Shown: piece after piece, positions 5,071 through 7,824 of the stretch
Numbering within the stretch: position 1 is the stretch's first letter
Layout of the letters: the number at the start of each line of letters is the position of its first letter
NCBI RefSeq assembly: GCF_019655855.1
Contig: NZ_BPFX01000047.1
Span: 1 to 7,824 of the forward strand
Direction of reading: 5' to 3'
Length of the DNA stretch: 7,824 bases
Origin: Pseudomonas paralcaligenes
GTDB taxonomy: Bacteria; Pseudomonadota; Gammaproteobacteria; Pseudomonadales; Pseudomonadaceae
The notes under the pieces: generated by a model
What the model saw: the letters and a program-made list of their open reading frames with translations, nothing else
Told to the model about the DNA's origin: nothing
The model's database searches: none
Translations under genes and position numbers: made by a program

Positions 5071-5340
5071 TCAGGACTCCCACCGGGAGCTGACCCAATC
5101 CCAAATGTTCGCCGCTTCCCGCCCATAGTAAGAGGAAACCGCCACGACTACGCCCGTCCCATTGGTGCCGTTCGTTATGCCCAGCAACCCAGAAAGCTCT
5201 TGTGCTGTTCCATGGTAGCTCACGAACGACGCTCCGCTGGGTAGATCGATGAAGTCGATCTTTCCTGCTTCCTTCTCCGTTGCCATTGCCCCTTTGATGC
5301 GTTCCTTGCTAGTAGAAGGCACCACCATGAAGATTGCCAT
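5071..5340 (-). CDS. Small conserved-looking protein of unknown function
   Basis: An 89-residue protein from ATG 5340 (MAIFMVVPSTSKERI...), preferred over the in-frame start at 5385 because that one lies inside the -10 box. GGTGA precedes the ATG at a short distance. It has no signal peptide or membrane segment. Features are an N-terminal strand (AIFMVVP), a Ser/Thr-Lys helix, LPSGASFVSYHGTAQELS in the middle, a small Asn/Gly-rich turn, then VVVAVSSYYGREAANIWDW and a charged end. It looks like a compact alpha/beta fold that I cannot name. It is the first gene after a strong promoter and is visibly less GC-rich than the flanking virion genes, fitting a late-acquired moron. Confidence 0.75.
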   Translation of the reverse strand: MAIFMVVPSTSKERIKGAMATEKEAGKIDFIDLPSGASFVSYHGTAQELSGLLGITNGTNGTGVVVAVSSYYGREAANIWDWVSSRWES

Positions 5341-5383
5341 TTCGTCACCATACACATCATGTGAATGCGCCGACGCGCGCAGC

Positions 5384-5411
5384 ATTATCTACTGACAACA
5401 GTATTGGTCAA
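5384..5411 (-). promoter_or_regulatory. Sigma70-like promoter for the 5340-4664 gene pair
   Basis: Minus-strand TTGACC (5411-5406), a 16-base spacer and GATAAT (5389-5384) match the consensus at 5/6 positions each. Transcription would start near 5377, about 37 bases before the ATG at 5340. TGAC and GTCA arms 10 bases apart lie over the -35/spacer, a weak operator-like feature. This is the best promoter seen in the window. Confidence 0.7.
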
Positions 5412-5462
5412 GAGTCGTCAATTCAAGGTCGCGGACGGACGAGTGACAGGAGCTGCTGCGCA

Positions 5463-5540
5463 ATGTCATTCTGGTACAGGCGTAGCCGCCCGCCATGCGA
5501 AGCCATCGCCGCCTATTCCATCTGGCTCGGATGCCCATGA
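5463..5540 (+). CDS. 25-codon upstream ORF coupled to the secreted-protein gene
   Basis: ATG at 5463 follows a good Shine-Dalgarno (AGGAG, 5448-5452) at 10 bases. It encodes 25 residues (starting MSFWYRRSRPPCE) and ends in a TGA whose bases share ATGA with the ATG at 5537. The next gene has no Shine-Dalgarno of its own, so translation by coupling from this leader is plausible. The peptide is not recognised. Confidence 0.45.
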   Translation: MSFWYRRSRPPCEAIAAYSIWLGCP

Positions 5541-5899
5541 AAAAACTACTCGTCGCCGCCCTGCTCCTCTGCCCCGCCCTGGCCCAGGCCGGGAACTACG
5601 CTACCTGCCTGTTGGACAAGCTGCCCGGCGTGCAGAACCAGGCAGCCACGTCGGCGGCGGTACAGATGTGCCAGACCGATTACCCGGGCGCTTGGGCCAC
5701 CGTTCCACAGGGCGACGGGCGCGGCCTATTTGCCTCCTATCGCTCGGGCAGCGAATGTACTTTGGACAAATCCAAAGACACCCGCTTCGCCCCGGCAGCT
5801 CAACTCATCAGCTCTGCCTGTCATCGGCTGTACAACGAGCCTAAGAAGGCTTGTTCAGCGTTGGCCCAAGAGTTCGGCCTGGACTGTCAAAAACGCTAG
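5537..5899 (+). CDS. Secreted six-cysteine protein (plus-strand moron)
   Basis: The 120-residue product starts with a textbook signal peptide: MKK, a hydrophobic core to residue 15, and ALAQA with cleavage expected after A18. LLLC is not a proper lipobox, so a soluble periplasmic or secreted protein is expected. The mature part has six cysteines (C24, C45, C74, C95, C106, C117), enough for three disulfides. Conserved-looking features are NYATCLLDKLPGVQN just after cleavage, QGDGRGLFASYRSGSECTL and ACHRLYNEP. I recall similar hypothetical proteins in proteobacteria but know no function. ATG at 5531 is an alternative start; 5537 is preferred for the signal peptide and the ATGA overlap with the upstream ORF. 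It is the only plus-strand gene. Its stop interlocks with that of the convergent virion gene (CTAG at 5896-5899). Confidence 0.88.
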   Translation: MKKLLVAALLLCPALAQAGNYATCLLDKLPGVQNQAATSAAVQMCQTDYPGAWATVPQGDGRGLFASYRSGSECTLDKSKDTRFAPAAQLISSACHRLYNEPKKACSALAQEFGLDCQKR

Positions 5900-7824
5900 C
5901 CGACTGTCACACCCATATCCTGTAGGCTCTTGATGTAATCCTCGACCGATACACCATCCTCTTCAGCTGCCTGCTCAACCTCCGCGCGGCTGACAGTTTT
6001 ACGCCTGGCCTGCTGATCGACCATTTCCACCTCCCCGGTCTGGTTGTTGTAGCGAATCACGCTACCCTCCGACGTCGAGCCATCGGCGTTCCGGGTGGTG
6101 GGTGTGACCTGTACTTTCCAAGGAGACGACGCGTCCCTACCGGCCAGGTCGCGTATCTGCTGTGCGATGGTGGCGCGCTCCTCGGGAGTCTTCGCGGCCT
6201 CGTACTTGTCGTACAACGCCTCTTGCCGCTGGGCTGCGCGGGTCTGGAAGCCCCTACCCTCGATCTCGCTGGCCAGACGCTGCTGATCCAGCGCCAGGCG
6301 AGCCCTGGCCTCTTGCGACTGGAAGCCCAGACGCTGCTCCTCCAGGTTCTGCGCGGCATCGGCGCGGGCCAAACGGTCGTTCAACAGCTCGGCGCGACTC
6401 GGCGCCCTGGTGCTGTCGCGAACGATCGTCAGGCGCCCGCCTCCCTCGCCGAGCTGGCCACGCCGGCTCTCCTGAATCATTCGGGCGCGCTCCTGATTGG
6501 CACGCTCGAAGCGCTCCAGGGCGAGCTTCGAGGTGCCGGGCTCCAGCTGGCTGAAGTCGCCGGTCCCGTTGCCCATGTTGCTGATGGAGCCAAGCTGCGC
6601 GAAAGCCCGGTCAGGGGTATAGCTGCCCGTAGCCAGTGTCCTGGCGCCCAGGGGGGCTTGCATCGCACCTGGCGCGCTGGCCTGCCTGGTCGAGGCCGCC
6701 GGGAATCCAAGCGCCGGCATATCCGCAGCCCCGGATAGTGCTTCGGGGGCGTTGCTGAACTCGGGCGTACCATCGGCACCGATGCGGACCGCTACGCCGT
6801 TCCCTGCCTTGGACCACCCAAGGCCTTCGCCGGCCGGAGTGCCAGGCACGGCGGGACTGGTTGCGGCCGGAGGAGCAACAATTGCAGATGACTGAGCGGC
6901 GCCATTCGCTGGCGGTTTCGCCTGCGTTCCGTCATCAGCCAGCGCCAGGCCTGCGGTGGCGCCGGTTCCAGCCCCAACTACACCTCCGACTTTTCCTCCA
7001 TAACGCTCGCCATAGTTGCCCTTGTAGCGCCCCCGGGACGCCAAACGCAGCGCTGTGTCAGCGGCGGCGCCGAGCGTATTACCACCTTTGAACCCGAGAG
7101 CACCGCCCCCCAATGCTCCAGCCGACGCAGCCAGGGTATCGGTATCCACCGCCCGCTTGTCCTGGTAGAGCTTGTCGGCAAGCCCGAGCGTCATGGCCGA
7201 CCCCACATCGGTCGCGAAGCCGAGCCCTCGCAGCGCTGCGAATTTGGCGATGTCTCCTGCCGAGCCATCGCCTGTGGGCTCATCCAGGCCCAGGCGCTTG
7301 GCGTAAGTCGCAGTGGAGTCATCATCCATCGCATTGATGATCCCCGGCACTGCACTCAACACAGCCCCGCCTTTGCCGGCCTTGTTCACAAAGTTGCGAG
7401 CACCGGAAGCAAATCCGCGAGTGGTGCTCTGCACTGGCTGGGCCGGCTGCCCCCCTCGCGCTTGGGCTTCCGAGAATCGCGCATCCTGGCGCGCTCGCTC
7501 AGCCTCGTAGGCTGCGCTGTCAGCCTTCGCCCGCCCCATAGCCTCGGCTCGTGCCCGATAGTTGGGCTCGGGAGCTGCCGAAGCCGGACCAGCAGGCGGA
7601 GGGAGACCAGGCCTCTGCGCGGTCTGCACCGGCTGACCGCTCACCGTTACGCCTCGGGCCGAAGACGGCATGAAGCCTCGCCCGGAAACACCATCGCTGT
7701 TCCCATAGATGACGTTCGGCTTCGGGCTGGCGCCAGGCTGTTGAGCGGTTGGCGATACACCACGCAACTGGGGCAACCGCTTTTTCAGGTCGTCGTTCAC
7801 CACGCCGCCGTCGGCGAAGAACAA
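5896..7824 (-). CDS. Putative internal/ejection virion protein (5' end outside window)
   Basis: At least 642 residues, open to the window edge; the codon at 7824 is TTG with no visible upstream context, so the true start probably lies outside. The first residues (FFADGGVV) are like the N-termini of many podophage structural proteins. Residues about 20-135 are Pro/Ala/Gln-rich and disordered. Residues about 150-300 contain Gly-Ala segments of glycine-zipper type (SAGALGGGALGFKGGNTLGA, GGKVGGVVGAGTGATAGLAL), as in membrane-penetrating ejection proteins. Residues about 432-560 are a long Arg/Glu/Gln coiled coil (ERANQERARMIQESRRGQL, EEQRLGFQSQEARARLALDQ). The last 80 residues have a strand-rich piece around SVIRYNNQTGEVEMV. 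No enzymatic motif is seen. The virion role is inferred from composition and from the similar large gene downstream. Its 3' end interlocks with the convergent secreted-protein gene. Confidence 0.82.
   Translation of the reverse strand: MFFADGGVVNDDLKKRLPQLRGVSPTAQQPGASPKPNVIYGNSDGVSGRGFMPSSARGVTVSGQPVQTAQRPGLPPPAGPASAAPEPNYRARAEAMGRAKADSAAYEAERARQDARFSEAQARGGQPAQPVQSTTRGFASGARNFVNKAGKGGAVLSAVPGIINAMDDDSTATYAKRLGLDEPTGDGSAGDIAKFAALRGLGFATDVGSAMTLGLADKLYQDKRAVDTDTLAASAGALGGGALGFKGGNTLGAAADTALRLASRGRYKGNYGERYGGKVGGVVGAGTGATAGLALADDGTQAKPPANGAAQSSAIVAPPAATSPAVPGTPAGEGLGWSKAGNGVAVRIGADGTPEFSNAPEALSGAADMPALGFPAASTRQASAPGAMQAPLGARTLATGSYTPDRAFAQLGSISNMGNGTGDFSQLEPGTSKLALERFERANQERARMIQESRRGQLGEGGGRLTIVRDSTRAPSRAELLNDRLARADAAQNLEEQRLGFQSQEARARLALDQQRLASEIEGRGFQTRAAQRQEALYDKYEAAKTPEERATIAQQIRDLAGRDASSPWKVQVTPTTRNADGSTSEGSVIRYNNQTGEVEMVDQQARRKTVSRAEVEQAAEEDGVSVEDYIKSLQDMGVTVG

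Noticed and set aside
5858..5899. LAQEFGL near the C-terminus of the secreted protein, similar to the LADEFGLG repeats of the virion protein
   Set aside because: It is a single short match in an unrelated, exported, oppositely oriented protein and contains a cysteine context of its own; coincidence is the simpler reading.
1..7824. tRNA genes, CRISPR arrays, insertion sequences, integrase
   Set aside because: I looked on both strands and saw no cloverleaf, no regularly spaced repeats and no transposase or integrase motif.

Overview
The window looks like part of a temperate tailed phage or prophage of a GC-rich gammaproteobacterium, most likely Pseudomonas (inference from base composition, codon use and protein style; no similarity search was run). 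Nearly everything reads on the minus strand, so the order below runs from high to low coordinates.

Virion side: 5896-7824 is the 3' part of a large Gly/Ala-rich, coiled-coil protein of the kind made as podophage internal or ejection proteins. 1-2241 is the 5' part (747 codons, fully open) of a second large Ala/Gly-rich, multi-domain ('polyvalent'-style) protein. At the window edge its reading frame enters what looks like an ADP-ribosyltransferase fold.

Between them lies an accessory/regulatory island. (a) One plus-strand gene at 5537-5899 encodes a secreted six-cysteine protein, apparently coupled to a 25-codon upstream ORF. (b) Two small minus-strand genes follow (5071-5340, unknown; 4664-4972, coiled coil plus one membrane segment), with a good promoter at 5384-5411 and a strong terminator at 4613-4641. 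(c) An antirepressor cassette holds a Rha/P63C-type gene (3606-4328) and a P22-Ant-type gene (2382-3323). It is bracketed by a 16-bp direct repeat (2305-2320 and 4535-4550).

The most interesting part is the 282-base gap between the two antirepressor genes. The minus-strand RNA at 3384-3448 folds into a closed multibranch structure whose loop (CCUUUGUC) and single-stranded arm (UUACCAC) are perfectly complementary to two separate target sites. One target overlaps the Shine-Dalgarno of ant. The other sits just upstream of a mutually exclusive hairpin pair ending in a U-run. This is the logic of the C4 antisense RNA of the phage P1/P7 immI regions, here with a second target at a terminator. In P22 and P1, immI regions control antirepressor synthesis and so the lysis/lysogeny choice; the placement of this one among virion genes recalls P22, where ant lies between genes 16 and 9.

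Working model: lysogenic transcription from near 3543 makes C4 RNA, which silences ant translation and may raise termination upstream. Late transcription would have to read through two tandem terminators (2252-2280 and 2330-2359) to express the virion gene at 2241.
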